Source: Piscirickettsiaceae bacterium (GTDB lineage: Bacteria > Pseudomonadota > Gammaproteobacteria > Nitrosococcales > Methylophagaceae). From it: 64,000 bases of DNA. The notes under the pieces were generated by a model. The model saw only the letters and a program-made list of their open reading frames with translations. It did not search any database and had not been told where the DNA came from. Of this stretch, positions 18,603 through 28,731 are shown piece after piece. The number at the start of each line of letters is the position of its first letter. Within the stretch, counting starts at the first letter, position 1. Made by a program: the position numbers and the translations under genes. The stretch lies in contig JABSQN010000001.1 of the NCBI GenBank assembly GCA_013215825.1, forward strand, positions 588,679-652,678, given 5' to 3'.

Positions 18603-19469
18603 GTGACACAAAGCATGACAGCATTCGCTCGCAAAGAAGAGCAAACACAACAAGGTGATTTAACGTGGGAAATTCGTAGCGTCAACCACCGTTATCTTGA
18701 AACATCATTACGCTTAGATGAACGATTTCGTCCTCTAGAAATGAAAATAAAGAAATTGTTTTCAGGGAAACTAGCACGAGGGAAAGTAGATGCTAGCCTA
18801 CGGTTCAAATCATTAGAAAGCCAAAGCGCATCACTTAATATAGATCAAGAATTAGCAAAGTCCGTAGTCGCACACTGTGATCAACTCGCCATGCTCACGA
18901 CACGACCTGCACCGGTTGATATGTTGAAAGTATTGCAATGGCCTGGCGTATTACAAGCCGACAGCCTCGATCAAGACGCATTAAACACTGCTGTAATGTC
19001 TAGCTTAAATGATGCGATAGATGAGCTAATCATCACTAGAAAAACCGAAGGTGCGGCTCTGCAACAAATGATTGAACAGCGTTGTGTTGAGGTTAATAAC
19101 ATCGCCATTAATGTACATGAACGTATGCCTGATATTTTAGAGCAGCAACGAAAACGCCTAGCCGAACGGGTTGCTGATATGCAAGTAAACCTTGACCCCG
19201 AACGTTTAGAACAAGAAATGGTGATGTTGGCTCAAAAGAGTGATGTTGCAGAAGAGCTAGATCGCCTGCAAAGCCATATCGTAGAAGTACAAAATGTATT
19301 GCAACGTAATGAACCAACAGGACGACGCTTAGACTTTTTAATGCAAGAGCTTAATCGTGAAGCCAATACATTAGGCTCAAAATCAATTAATACCGAAACG
19401 ACACGGCATTCAGTTGATCTTAAAGTGTTGATTGAACAAATGAGAGAGCAAATTCAAAATATTGAATGA
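18603..19469 (+). CDS. yicC: YicC-family endoribonuclease
   Basis: A 288-residue protein of the YicC/YloC family, recently linked to RNA cleavage and small-RNA turnover in E. coli. It begins MTQSMTAFARKEEQ and contains EIRSVNHRYLE (about 26-36). The C-terminal FLMQELNREANTLGSKS is the most conserved motif. The GTG at 18603 has AGGA six bases upstream and gives the usual length (E. coli 287). A longer reading from 18534 adds 23 residues with no similarity. In many bacteria gmk follows yicC directly; here a chemotaxis cluster intervenes. Confidence 0.94.
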   Translation: MTQSMTAFARKEEQTQQGDLTWEIRSVNHRYLETSLRLDERFRPLEMKIKKLFSGKLARGKVDASLRFKSLESQSASLNIDQELAKSVVAHCDQLAMLTTRPAPVDMLKVLQWPGVLQADSLDQDALNTAVMSSLNDAIDELIITRKTEGAALQQMIEQRCVEVNNIAINVHERMPDILEQQRKRLAERVADMQVNLDPERLEQEMVMLAQKSDVAEELDRLQSHIVEVQNVLQRNEPTGRRLDFLMQELNREANTLGSKSINTETTRHSVDLKVLIEQMREQIQNIE

Positions 19470-19853
19470 TATGTTAATAAACTTTATTAATTATCAACCT
19501 AGAAATCTAGCTAGAAGCCTGATCTTAACGTTATACAATATAGACCAAAATTAATGCTCTATACCGCATGCAATATGACCTGGAGCATTAATTGATGATC
19601 CAGATCATGTTATATGTAGAAATGTATATTTTAATATCCTGTGGTATTGATTGATTGGGATGCAATCAATTATAGTTACTGCTTTTTTATTTAAAGCACA
19701 CCTTAATTTATTAATGGTCTAATTAGAAAATAATTTTAAGCTTAGGGGATATCGCCGATATAAATGATTACTAAATATGTTTTTTTAAACGAGTGGTAAC
19801 CATGTGTACCGTAGATTTAGATTGCAATAGGGTTTATTGGGAAAAGTTGAAGA
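19470..19853. other. 384-base non-coding gap before the chemotaxis cluster
   Basis: No gene is visible and the stretch is AT-rich. It holds several dyads: TTAATGCTC (19551-19559) with GAGCATTAA (19583-19591), ATGATC-CA-GATCAT near 19592-19607, and ATTGATTG (19650-19657) with CAATCAAT (19663-19670). These could be a terminator region for yicC or operator sites for the chemotaxis operon. None has a clear T-run. Promoters for the cluster probably lie here, but I cannot pick a convincing pair of boxes. Confidence 0.5.
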
Positions 19854-21056
19854 ATGACTAAAATAAACAATAAAATAATTTTCTATTTATTACCGAGTGT
19901 ATCTGGAGTTATTGTTGCCTTATTTATTGTCTGGCTAGGTTCATTAAATCTGGGTCAAGGCATATTAATAATTGTTTTATTAATTCTTTCTGGATTATGG
20001 GTTGGACATTTACTTTATGAGCGTCTTCAAACAGAACTAATTCAGCAACAGCAGCAGGAAAAACAGCATAACAAAGTAGTATTTGAACGAGTTGAATCAT
20101 ATGTATTAGCATTGGAAGAATTATTTATAGATGCCCTTCCTATTGTTAGCAAACAAATTGCAACATCAAAAACGCACACCGAACAAGAAATAGCAACCTT
20201 AAGTGAACGGTTTGCTACCATGACGGCCAAGATAGCCGAGTTAAATGCTAGTCGGAATAATAATGATGATGGTTATTCAATAGATGCTTTATTAAAAGGT
20301 TCAAAGGCAATTTTAAGTGGTGTAATGGAAGAATTAAGCGCACTCAATGAAGCCGAGACAATGATGATCAATGAGGTGCGTAGTTTATCAATTCACACCG
20401 CAGAGTTAGATAGTATGGCTCAAGATGTTAGAGCCGTAGCAGAAAATATAAACTTACTATCGTTGAATGCGGCTATTGAAGCCGCGAGAGCAGGTGAACA
20501 TGGGCGAGGGTTTGCTGTGGTAGCGGATGAGGTTAGAAAGTTAGCCCAAACCTCAGCGGAAACTGGGACTAAAATTAGTAAAACGGTTAAATCAATTAAC
20601 ATCGCGATGTCTTCAGCACTCAATACGGCAGAAGAAACGAGTACGACTGATGGTGAAAGCATTTCTAAATCAGAGAAGTATGTTGAGAAAGTTTTAATGG
20701 ATATTGAGAATACCTTGAATTCATTTAAAAGCCATACTGAAGTGCTGACTGAGGGCAATGAACAAGTTCAAATGGAGATATTTTCACTTATTACTGCATT
20801 ACAATTTCAAGATCGAGTGTCTCAGATGTTAGAACATGCCGAGCATAATTTAAATGATTTATTTGAAATAGTAGAAACACATAAAGATATAGATTTAGAA
20901 AATCGGAGTTCGGAGTTGATTTCAGTCACAAATCTTCTGGAAAAAATGGCGTTGAGATATACCATGTCAGAGGAAATCGAGCATCATAATGCTGCTGTAT
21001 CTGGTGGATTCGAGCAAGCTACAAAGACTGACGGTGATGACCTGACTTTTTTCTAA
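19854..21056 (+). CDS. Receptor-like chemotaxis protein with two N-terminal membrane helices and a CheZ-like DxxxQ motif
   Basis: A 400-residue protein. Two adjacent membrane helices (about residues 8-27 and 32-52) leave almost no periplasmic sensor. A coiled coil and a chemoreceptor hairpin follow, with a canonical tip near 200-235 ([19 protein letters not shown], then [13 protein letters not shown]). After the hairpin comes [13 protein letters not shown], in which D320 and Q324 have the D-x-x-x-Q spacing of the CheZ catalytic motif (FQDLTGQ). It is the first gene of a cluster that has cheY next but no cheZ or cheC. It may be an internal signalling receptor that also dephosphorylates CheY. 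The receptor assignment is secure; the phosphatase idea is inference. Confidence 0.85.
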   Translation: MTKINNKIIFYLLPSVSGVIVALFIVWLGSLNLGQGILIIVLLILSGLWVGHLLYERLQTELIQQQQQEKQHNKVVFERVESYVLALEELFIDALPIVSKQIATSKTHTEQEIATLSERFATMTAKIAELNASRNNNDDGYSIDALLKGSKAILSGVMEELSALNEAETMMINEVRSLSIHTAELDSMAQDVRAVAENINLLSLNAAIEAARAGEHGRGFAVVADEVRKLAQTSAETGTKISKTVKSINIAMSSALNTAEETSTTDGESISKSEKYVEKVLMDIENTLNSFKSHTEVLTEGNEQVQMEIFSLITALQFQDRVSQMLEHAEHNLNDLFEIVETHKDIDLENRSSELISVTNLLEKMALRYTMSEEIEHHNAAVSGGFEQATKTDGDDLTFF

Positions 21057-21090
21057 ATATTTTAAAAATATAATAATTAGGGCATTAAAA

Positions 21091-21459
21091 ATGGCAAAAA
21101 CAATAATGATTGTGGACGACTCAGCATCAATTCGACAGGTTGTTAGTTTAACGTTAAAAGGTGCAGGTTTTAATGTGATTGATGCCGTAGATGGTGTTGA
21201 TGCACTTAAAAAATTAGATGGTGTGAAAATTCATTTACTGATTACCGATGTAAATATGCCCAATATGGATGGCATTACTTTAGTGCAAGAAGCCAAAAAA
21301 TTACCTGCGTATAAATTCACTCCAATGATGATGCTCACAACTGAATCATCCGATGAGAAAAAGAATGCAGGTCGTGCGGCAGGAGCTAAAGCATGGCTGG
21401 TTAAACCATTTCAACCACCGATGTTATTGGCAGCAGTATCTAAATTGATATTGCCATAG
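21091..21459 (+). CDS. cheY: CheY-type single-domain response regulator
   Basis: A 122-residue receiver domain. The acidic pocket and phosphorylation site are IMIVDDSASIR (D9-D10) and the Asp in LLITDVNMPNMDG (about D54). The conserved Thr/Ser lies in MMMLTTES and the Lys in WLVKPFQPP. It is probably phosphorylated by the CheA encoded two genes later. It follows the receptor-like gene by 34 bases and precedes a STAS gene. Confidence 0.95.
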   Translation: MAKTIMIVDDSASIRQVVSLTLKGAGFNVIDAVDGVDALKKLDGVKIHLLITDVNMPNMDGITLVQEAKKLPAYKFTPMMMLTTESSDEKKNAGRAAGAKAWLVKPFQPPMLLAAVSKLILP

Positions 21460-21488
21460 TATTCAACCAAGCCTTTTAGGAGACTGTT

Positions 21489-21821
21489 GTGACTATTGAT
21501 GTAAAAAAGCAAACTGAGTCGATCATTCATCTTATGATTCAAGATGAAATGACTATCTATAATGTGTTGGAGCAAAAACACATATTATTACCTTACTTAG
21601 AAGCAAATAAAGAATTACAACTTGATTTGTCGGAAGTGACTGAGATTGATAGTGCCGGTATGCAGTTATTAATCATGCTGAAACAGCAGGCCTTAAAAAT
21701 TAATAATCAATTTAGCCTTGTACATCATAGCCAAGCAGTTGTTGAAGTGTTGGGGCTTTTAAACTTAGCATCATTTTTTGGTGATCCCGTTATTATGCCA
21801 GCAGATTGGGATGTGTCATGA
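21489..21821 (+). CDS. STAS-domain protein (anti-sigma-antagonist-like) in chemotaxis operon
   Basis: A 110-residue single STAS domain. The characteristic L-D-L-S-E-V-T-E-I-D-S-A-G-M-Q-L-L loop lies around residues 48-64 and includes the Ser (DSAG) that is phosphorylated in SpoIIAA-type proteins. It begins at GTG 21489 behind TTAGGAGAC and overlaps cheA by four bases. STAS genes recur between cheY and cheA in some accessory chemotaxis clusters of Vibrio and related bacteria, but their job there is not well defined. No kinase or phosphatase partner of the SpoIIAB/SpoIIE type is in the window. Confidence 0.88.
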   Translation: MTIDVKKQTESIIHLMIQDEMTIYNVLEQKHILLPYLEANKELQLDLSEVTEIDSAGMQLLIMLKQQALKINNQFSLVHHSQAVVEVLGLLNLASFFGDPVIMPADWDVS

Positions 21822-23986
21822 GTGATTTAGATCTAGCGTTAGAAACATTTAAGCAAGAAGCAAAAGAACTTCTGGATGAAATGGAAAATGCCTTACTTGC
21901 CCTTGAAGATACGCCTGATGATAATGAAACGATTAATAGTTTATTTCGAGCTATGCATACTATCAAAGGTTCATCAGGTTTATTTGGCTTTAGTGATATT
22001 GTTGCTTTCACCCATGAAGCTGAGACTATTTTAGATCAAGTTAGAAATGGAGAAAGATCTATAAATGACCAATTGATTTCAGTTTTATTGGACTGTAAAG
22101 ACCATACAGAAAAATTATTGGCGCATTGTATTGAATCACCAGAGCAAGACTTACCTGAAGAATTGAGCTCGATAGGTAAAGAACTTGTTTTTCAGTTAAC
22201 TGGAGAAATTCAGGAGGAGAGCTTGCCAGCTGTTAGCGATGTAATTGCGGCTGCTGGAATGGAAACAGTGGGTGAATCCTCTGATTTAAGTGACAAATGG
22301 ATCATCTCATTAGCATTTAAATCTGATGCTTTAAGGATGGGAGTTGATCCCTTATCATTCTTACGTTATCTAAAAACCTTAGGTGATATTGAAACTGTTT
22401 TAGTACTGACAGATGAAATTCCAGCCGGTGATGAATTTGATCCGGAAAGTTGTTATCTGCATTTAAAAGTTGCCTATAAAAGTAATGCGGACAAGCAAAC
22501 CATTGAAGATGTATTTGAATTTGCTAGTGATGATTGTGACATTAACATTTTACCTCCACACTCTAAAATAGAGGATTATCTGTCTATTTTAGATGAATTG
22601 GAAAGTGATGTAGATAGATTGGGTGATATCTTAATAAATATTGGTGTATTGACTAAAAATGATGTTGCTAAAGCAGTACAGAAACAGAACATAGAAGGTT
22701 TGGATAGTAAGCCAATAGGGGAGATTTTAGTTGAGCAGCATGTAGTCCAACCAGAATTAGTTGATAAGGCACTCAAAAAACAACAGCAAGTCAAACAAAA
22801 GGTGGCTAAAGAAGCTAGTTATATTCGCGTTGATTCGAGTAAGTTAGGACAGTTGATTAATTTGGTTGGCGAATTGGTTATTTCTGGTGCCGCCATGGAT
22901 TTGATGGTAGAGCGACATGGTTTAACAGATGTTGAAGAGGTTGCTGAAACCCTGAATACGTTGGTCAGTAATATTCGTGATATTGCATTAGATTTACGGA
23001 TGGTACCTATAGGTGAAACCTTTACCCGATTTAAGCGTGTGGTTAGGGATGTCGGTAAAGAGTTGGGTAAAGATATTGAGCTTAAAATCACTGGAGGTGA
23101 AACCGAATTAGATAAGACGGTTGTTGAGAAGATTAATGACCCCTTAACGCATTTGATTCGGAACTCACTTGATCACGGGGTTGAGACTCCTGCACAAAGG
23201 GAGCAAGCCGGTAAAACGGAAAGAGGGTGTATTCAGCTTAATGCTTACCATCAATCGGGTCATATTGTTATTCAGATTATCGATAATGGTGCAGGTTTAG
23301 ATACCGAGAAAATTTTAGCTAAAGCCATTGCTAATGGTTTAATCCCTGAAGATCACAATCTCAGTCAACAAGAAATATTTAATTTGATTTTTGAGGCAGG
23401 ACTTAGTACCAAGCCGCAAGCCACTGACTTATCCGGTCGTGGCGTGGGCATGGATGTGGTGAGAAGAAATATTGAAGGATTGCGAGGTAATGTCAATATT
23501 GACAGCGTTGCCGGACAAGGCACTACCATTACTATCCAACTGCCATTAACATTGGCCATTATCGATGGCTTTATGGTTGAAGCATCAAATGAACGCTACA
23601 TTATTCCACTGACGATGGTGGAAGAATGCGTGGAAATGAACAGTGATGAGTGGAAAGTTGATGAAGTTCAACATTATGTCAATTTAAGAGGTGTGGCATT
23701 GCCTTATCTACGATTGGGTGAGTATTTTAATGCGGGTAAAAAAGGCAAAGAAAGAAAAGAAAAAGGGAGAGAAAGCCTAGTTGTTGTACGTTCGGGTCAA
23801 AATAAAGCAGGTTTTGTCGTGGATGAGTTACACGGAGAACATCAAACTGTTATTAAGCCATTAGGCAAAGTGTTTGAGAATTTAGCTGGGTTAACAGGGG
23901 CTACGGTATTGGGTGATGGTAATGTTGCTCTGATTCTAGATGTTCAAGGGCTTATTCAAAAAGCAGTAAAAAGTGGCAGGCATTAG
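21818..23986 (+). CDS. cheA: Chemotaxis histidine kinase CheA
   Basis: A 722-residue CheA. The Hpt (P1) domain has the phosphorylated His at 47 (FRAMHTIKGSSGLFG). A middle region of about 330 residues follows, then dimerisation, HATPase and CheW-like domains. The kinase N box is HLIRNSLDHGVE, the G1 box is DNGAGLD and the G2 box is GRGVGMDVV. The ATG at 21818 overlaps the STAS stop (ATGA) and is preferred over a TTG four codons upstream. It should couple to the CheW at 26117 and to the three receptors of the cluster, and pass phosphate to CheY and CheB. Confidence 0.96.
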   Translation: MSDLDLALETFKQEAKELLDEMENALLALEDTPDDNETINSLFRAMHTIKGSSGLFGFSDIVAFTHEAETILDQVRNGERSINDQLISVLLDCKDHTEKLLAHCIESPEQDLPEELSSIGKELVFQLTGEIQEESLPAVSDVIAAAGMETVGESSDLSDKWIISLAFKSDALRMGVDPLSFLRYLKTLGDIETVLVLTDEIPAGDEFDPESCYLHLKVAYKSNADKQTIEDVFEFASDDCDINILPPHSKIEDYLSILDELESDVDRLGDILINIGVLTKNDVAKAVQKQNIEGLDSKPIGEILVEQHVVQPELVDKALKKQQQVKQKVAKEASYIRVDSSKLGQLINLVGELVISGAAMDLMVERHGLTDVEEVAETLNTLVSNIRDIALDLRMVPIGETFTRFKRVVRDVGKELGKDIELKITGGETELDKTVVEKINDPLTHLIRNSLDHGVETPAQREQAGKTERGCIQLNAYHQSGHIVIQIIDNGAGLDTEKILAKAIANGLIPEDHNLSQQEIFNLIFEAGLSTKPQATDLSGRGVGMDVVRRNIEGLRGNVNIDSVAGQGTTITIQLPLTLAIIDGFMVEASNERYIIPLTMVEECVEMNSDEWKVDEVQHYVNLRGVALPYLRLGEYFNAGKKGKERKEKGRESLVVVRSGQNKAGFVVDELHGEHQTVIKPLGKVFENLAGLTGATVLGDGNVALILDVQGLIQKAVKSGRH

Positions 23987-24052
23987 CTAGTTATTACTGA
24001 TCCCTAAAAAGAATTTAAATGAGAAACTGAAGGTAAAAAGGATTATAACGTT

Positions 24053-26101
24053 ATGACATATTTTAGAAATTTAAAACTGGGTAGTAAATTAAGTGTTATT
24101 TTATTATTGATACTAATTGCGACGTCAGCAGGCTCCTATAATGCGATTAATAATATCAAAGAAACAGCAATAACCGTTGAGCGAATCACTCAGATCCGAG
24201 TACCGACTGCAGAGTCTAGTATGAAAATGTTGAATGGTTTGAATCAGGCGCTGGCAGCACTTCGAGGTTGGATGTTACTCGGTAACGAAAAATTCAGAGA
24301 TGAGCGTCAAAACGTATGGACGCAGGATATTGAATCTGCACAGGCATTGATGCAGGAAAAAGCTAAAACATGGACAAATCCAGAAAATATTGAACGACTT
24401 AATCGTATTAATGAATTGTTACCCGAGTTTAAGCAAGCACAACGAGAAATTGAAGATATTGCTCAAACCACTGCGAATATTCCTGCAATAAAAATGCTAT
24501 TTGAACAAGCCGCTCCTCAGGCCGGAATTATGGTTAAAAGTATTACTGCCATGATTGATTTAGAAGCCAATTTATCTGCAACTGATGAGCGTAAAATGCT
24601 ATTGGGTATTATGGCAGATGTTAGGGGTACGATTGGTCTAGGGCTTGCCAATATTAGAGCCTACTTACTATCAGGTGATGAAAAATTCAAACAAAAGTTT
24701 GATGTGCTTTGGACGAAAAATATACGTCGATTCCAAGATTTACGTGATAATACTTATCTATTAGATTCCGAGCAGCGAAAGGCTTTTGAAGCATTAGATA
24801 AAGCAAGAACTGCATTCATGCCTCTACCAGCACAAATGTTTGAATTAAGGGGGGGGAAAGACTGGAATCTTGCAAATTATTGGTTAGGTACCAAGGCTGC
24901 TCCAGTTGGTGCCGAATTAGTTTCTATTTTAAAGGCGATGTCTTCTAATCAGCAGCAATTATTGCAAGATGATGCAAAACAATCATTGATAGCACAACAA
25001 CAAGCAATAACATCAAGTTGGATTTTAATGGCTGTAAGTGTACTTATCGCTATTATTTTAGGTTTGTTATTTGTTTTATCGGTTAATAAGCGTTTAGGTA
25101 GTTTATTGGTCGCATTAAAACAATTAGCAAAAGGTGATTTACAAGCTCAGATTGATGAAGGAAATTTGTCGAAAGATGAAATTGGTCAATTGACCCGTGC
25201 TTTGATTGAGATGCGTAATCAGTTACGAGATGTGATTCAAACTGTCCGTAGTGGTGCTGATAATTTAGCGAGTGCATCTCAACAAGTAAGTGCAACAGCG
25301 CAAACGATTAGCCAAGGTGCGGTTGAACAATCAGCTAGTGTTGAAAGCACCAGTAGTGCAGTGGAAGAGTTAAATGCCTCGGTACAACAAAATGCAGAAA
25401 ATGCGAGTGTCACTGAAAAGATGGCCACTAGCTCTGCGAGTGAAGCACAACAAGGAGCGATGGCTGTTACTGAAACAGTGACTGCAATGAAACATATCGC
25501 TAAAAAGATTGGACTGATTGAAGATATTGCCTATAAAACCAATCTACTGTCTCTGAATGCTGCTATTGAGGCTGCTTCAGCGGGTGAAGCAGGAAAAGGT
25601 TTTGCAGTGGTTGCAGCTGAAGTACGAAAGTTAGCCGAAACTAGCCGAGTCACGGCAGAAGATATTAGCGAACTTGCCACTAATAGTGTTGAGATAGCAG
25701 AAAAGGCAGGCAAACTCATTACAGAAGTAGTGCCTGATATTACAAAAACATCTGATTTGATACAGGAAATCAGTGCTGCTTCTGAGGAACAGGCTAGCGG
25801 TATTCGTCAAATAAGTGATTCAATGAATCAATTAGATTCAGCGACGCAACAAAGTGCTGCAGCATCTGAAGAATTGGCAGCCACGTCGGAAGAGTTAAGT
25901 GGTCAAGCTGAACAATTACAACAAGCCGTTGCATATTTTAAGCTTGAATCTGGTGGTGGACAAACACCGGCATCTCTACAAGAACGAAGAGCTGCAATTA
26001 AACCTAGAGCATCATCAGCGACAGTGTCTGTAGCACCAATTAAGTCAAATAATAGTGGCAGTGAGCCAGACTTTAATGAACAAGACTTTGAACGATTCTA
26101 G
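24053..26101 (+). CDS. Methyl-accepting chemotaxis protein with large helical periplasmic sensor and CheR-tether tail
   Basis: A 682-residue transmembrane receptor. TM1 is at about residues 12-30, and an all-helical periplasmic domain of about 285 residues resembles the HBM (helical bimodular) type. TM2 is at about 322-344 ([20 protein letters not shown]), followed by a HAMP domain and a signalling hairpin with the tip [19 protein letters not shown]-like sequence (here [18 protein letters not shown]). After a flexible 50-residue tail it ends in DFERF, which fits the x-[FWYH]-x-x-[FWYH] pentapeptide that tethers CheR in other receptors. Its hairpin DNA is almost identical to that of the receptor at 26765-28639. 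The ligand is unknown. Confidence 0.93.
   Translation: MTYFRNLKLGSKLSVILLLILIATSAGSYNAINNIKETAITVERITQIRVPTAESSMKMLNGLNQALAALRGWMLLGNEKFRDERQNVWTQDIESAQALMQEKAKTWTNPENIERLNRINELLPEFKQAQREIEDIAQTTANIPAIKMLFEQAAPQAGIMVKSITAMIDLEANLSATDERKMLLGIMADVRGTIGLGLANIRAYLLSGDEKFKQKFDVLWTKNIRRFQDLRDNTYLLDSEQRKAFEALDKARTAFMPLPAQMFELRGGKDWNLANYWLGTKAAPVGAELVSILKAMSSNQQQLLQDDAKQSLIAQQQAITSSWILMAVSVLIAIILGLLFVLSVNKRLGSLLVALKQLAKGDLQAQIDEGNLSKDEIGQLTRALIEMRNQLRDVIQTVRSGADNLASASQQVSATAQTISQGAVEQSASVESTSSAVEELNASVQQNAENASVTEKMATSSASEAQQGAMAVTETVTAMKHIAKKIGLIEDIAYKTNLLSLNAAIEAASAGEAGKGFAVVAAEVRKLAETSRVTAEDISELATNSVEIAEKAGKLITEVVPDITKTSDLIQEISAASEEQASGIRQISDSMNQLDSATQQSAAASEELAATSEELSGQAEQLQQAVAYFKLESGGGQTPASLQERRAAIKPRASSATVSVAPIKSNNSGSEPDFNEQDFERF
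25256..25932 (+). repeat. Near-identical receptor signalling-domain repeat, copy 1
   Basis: These 677 bases encode the HAMP-proximal coiled coil and signalling hairpin of the first receptor. They align without gaps to 27944-28620 at a constant offset of 2688 bases. I find three differences (GGA/GGG, GCC/GCT and GCA/GCG codons), all silent. Sequence on both sides diverges abruptly. A recent duplication or gene conversion is the simplest cause. Confidence 0.95.
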
Positions 26102-26116
26102 TCTGGGAGTTTATTT

Positions 26117-26689
26117 ATGAATGAAGTAGCAATAAGTAATGGAACAGCAAATGATGTTGCCCTTGTTGAGCAAGGACAACAGGGGCAGTATTTAACTTTC
26201 TTAGTTGGAAAAGACAAGTTAGCAATTGGTATTCATGATGTTAATGAAATTATTGAAATCAGTAATATCACTCGAGTACCCATGACGCCCGACTATATTA
26301 GAGGTGTCATTAACTTACGAGGTAATGTCGTACCTGTTGTTGATTTGTCAGCAAGACTAGGTCATCAAATAAGTGACATTAGCAAACGTAGTTGTATTGT
26401 CTTAGTTGAGATTATTACGGATGATGAAACACAAAGTATTGGGATGTTGGTCGATCAGGTAAATGAAATACTTGAGATCCCTAAAGAAAATATTCAGGCA
26501 GCCCCTGAATTTGGTTCAGATATTAGAGTGGACTTTATTCAAGCAATGGGACGAGTAGATGATGACTTTATTATATTGCTAGAAATTAGTCGCGTTTTGT
26601 CTGTTTCCGAATTAGCAACACTCAGTAAAGTAACGCAATCATCGGCTACAAATATACCTTTGAATATTGATGAGGAAATCATCGATTAG
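26117..26689 (+). CDS. cheW: CheW-type coupling protein
   Basis: A 190-residue CheW that joins receptors to CheA. The N-terminal 25 residues are extra, and then the CheW fold begins at QYLTFLVGKDKLAIG. The conserved stretch ITRVPMTPDYIRGVINLRG (about 55-73), with the Arg that contacts receptors, is intact. IGMLVDQVNEILEIP is also typical. It starts 15 bases after one receptor gene and precedes the second, so it is probably dedicated to this cluster. Confidence 0.95.
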   Translation: MNEVAISNGTANDVALVEQGQQGQYLTFLVGKDKLAIGIHDVNEIIEISNITRVPMTPDYIRGVINLRGNVVPVVDLSARLGHQISDISKRSCIVLVEIITDDETQSIGMLVDQVNEILEIPKENIQAAPEFGSDIRVDFIQAMGRVDDDFIILLEISRVLSVSELATLSKVTQSSATNIPLNIDEEIID

Positions 26690-26764
26690 TCCGGTGGAAA
26701 AGAATCAGACAAGAAAATATAGTATTTATATAAATAAGATAAAACAGTTACTTAGGGGTCTAGA

Positions 26765-28639
26765 ATGAATTTTATTAAAAATATGGGATTTAAAAACAAG
26801 TTAGTCTTACTATTAATTACGCCTATAGTCGGGTTGTTATTTTTCTCGTTTTTTGCCATTCAGATAAAATACATTGCAGCCAATGAAATGGCAGATGTTG
26901 AACAAATGGTGCAAATGAGTGTTGAAATTAGCTCTTTAGTCCATGAACTTCAGAAAGAGCGCGGTACTACTGCTGGTTTTTTAGGGAGTAAAGGTGAAAA
27001 GTTCTCATCAGAGATGATCGCCCAAAGACGTTTGACTGATGACAAGAAAAAAAATCTAGATAACTTTTTAAGTGAGTTTGACCAATCACTTTTAGGCAGT
27101 CAATTGCTTAGTCAAACTTTAAATGATTTTAAAAAAATAACATCAATTAGAGGAAAGGTATCTTCATTTAAAATTACTACTAAGAATGCCATTGGTTTTT
27201 ATACTAATTTAAATAGTCATTTTTTAGCTACGATTAATCTTGTTTCTACAAAGAGCTCTAATGCCAGTATCGGAAGCATGACAACTAGTTACGTTAACTT
27301 CTTACAAGGAAAAGAACGATCTGGTATTGAACGAGCAGTATTAAGTAATGTATTTGCATCCAATAAATTTGCCAAGGGATTGTTAGAAAAAGCAATTTCT
27401 TTAAAAGCGATGCAAAATGCATTCTTTAGTAGTTTCATAAGCTCAGCATCATCAGAAGAATCACAAGCTTTTAATGCAGTAGAAAAATCGGATGCAGCTA
27501 AAGAAGTAACTAGAATGCGTACTGTTGCTTACGCAGCCGGAACTAATGCTGATTTGAAAGATATTGGTGTGGAAGCAAGCTATTGGTTCAAAACATCAAC
27601 AATTCGAATTAATGATTTAAAGACATTGGAAGATCAACTTTCTGTTAATTTGAAAAGTGCAGCAGGTATGATCCGCCAACAAGCGGATATTTCGCTCAAA
27701 TGGTTTTCAGTCATCACCTGTTCAGTTGTTCTTATTACCCTTTTGTTGGCGGTGTTGGTGACTCGGATGTTGCTTAACCAATTAGGAGGCGAGCCAAAAA
27801 GGATTGCAGATATTGCCCAGCAAATTGCCGCCGGCAATCTAAATATAAAGTTTGAGTCCTCTAAAAAAGAGCAAGGAATTTATGCAGACATACACCAAAT
27901 GGTCGTTAAATTACGTGAAATAATTCAAACTGTTAGTAGTGGCGCTGATAATTTAGCGAGTGCATCTCAACAAGTAAGTGCAACAGCGCAAACGATTAGC
28001 CAAGGTGCGGTTGAACAATCAGCTAGTGTTGAAAGCACCAGTAGTGCAGTGGAAGAGTTAAATGCCTCGGTACAACAAAATGCAGAAAATGCGAGTGTCA
28101 CTGAAAAGATGGCCACTAGCTCTGCGAGTGAAGCACAACAAGGAGCGATGGCTGTTACTGAAACAGTGACTGCAATGAAACATATCGCTAAAAAGATTGG
28201 GCTGATTGAAGATATTGCTTATAAAACCAATCTACTGTCTCTGAATGCTGCTATTGAGGCTGCTTCAGCGGGTGAAGCAGGAAAAGGTTTTGCAGTGGTT
28301 GCAGCTGAAGTACGAAAGTTAGCCGAAACTAGCCGAGTCACGGCAGAAGATATTAGCGAACTTGCCACTAATAGTGTTGAGATAGCAGAAAAGGCAGGCA
28401 AACTCATTACAGAAGTAGTGCCTGATATTACAAAAACATCTGATTTGATACAGGAAATCAGTGCTGCTTCTGAGGAACAGGCTAGCGGTATTCGTCAAAT
28501 AAGTGATTCAATGAATCAATTAGATTCAGCGACGCAACAAAGTGCTGCGGCATCTGAAGAATTGGCAGCCACGTCGGAAGAGTTAAGTGGTCAAGCTGAA
28601 CAATTACAACAAGCCGTTGCTTACTTCAAGTTATCCTAA
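26765..28639 (+). CDS. Methyl-accepting chemotaxis protein with NIT (nitrate/nitrite-sensing-type) domain
   Basis: A 624-residue transmembrane receptor. TM1 is at about residues 14-37. The periplasmic region contains [19 protein letters not shown] (about 58-76), the hallmark of the NIT domain, which in other proteins senses nitrate or nitrite. TM2 is near 318-341 ([20 protein letters not shown]), then a HAMP and a signalling hairpin that shares 677 nearly identical bases with the neighbouring receptor. It ends right after the hairpin (AVAYFKLS), without the CheR-binding tail of its neighbour. Whether the ligand is really nitrate cannot be told. Confidence 0.92.
   Translation: MNFIKNMGFKNKLVLLLITPIVGLLFFSFFAIQIKYIAANEMADVEQMVQMSVEISSLVHELQKERGTTAGFLGSKGEKFSSEMIAQRRLTDDKKKNLDNFLSEFDQSLLGSQLLSQTLNDFKKITSIRGKVSSFKITTKNAIGFYTNLNSHFLATINLVSTKSSNASIGSMTTSYVNFLQGKERSGIERAVLSNVFASNKFAKGLLEKAISLKAMQNAFFSSFISSASSEESQAFNAVEKSDAAKEVTRMRTVAYAAGTNADLKDIGVEASYWFKTSTIRINDLKTLEDQLSVNLKSAAGMIRQQADISLKWFSVITCSVVLITLLLAVLVTRMLLNQLGGEPKRIADIAQQIAAGNLNIKFESSKKEQGIYADIHQMVVKLREIIQTVSSGADNLASASQQVSATAQTISQGAVEQSASVESTSSAVEELNASVQQNAENASVTEKMATSSASEAQQGAMAVTETVTAMKHIAKKIGLIEDIAYKTNLLSLNAAIEAASAGEAGKGFAVVAAEVRKLAETSRVTAEDISELATNSVEIAEKAGKLITEVVPDITKTSDLIQEISAASEEQASGIRQISDSMNQLDSATQQSAAASEELAATSEELSGQAEQLQQAVAYFKLS
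27944..28620 (+). repeat. Near-identical receptor signalling-domain repeat, copy 2
   Basis: This is the second copy of the 677-base signalling-domain repeat, in direct orientation to 25256-25932 and differing by three silent changes. The identity begins at the codons for [10 protein letters not shown] and ends within the AVAYF codons. Its borders are thus set inside the coding region and not by a mobile element. Confidence 0.95.
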
Positions 28640-28731
28640 ATAAGTGATTCTATAGATGTTAGAACCATTACATACTGCCTCAGCAGCATATGATGTTATT
28701 TGAATTTAAGCGTATAAGGATATTTTGTTAA

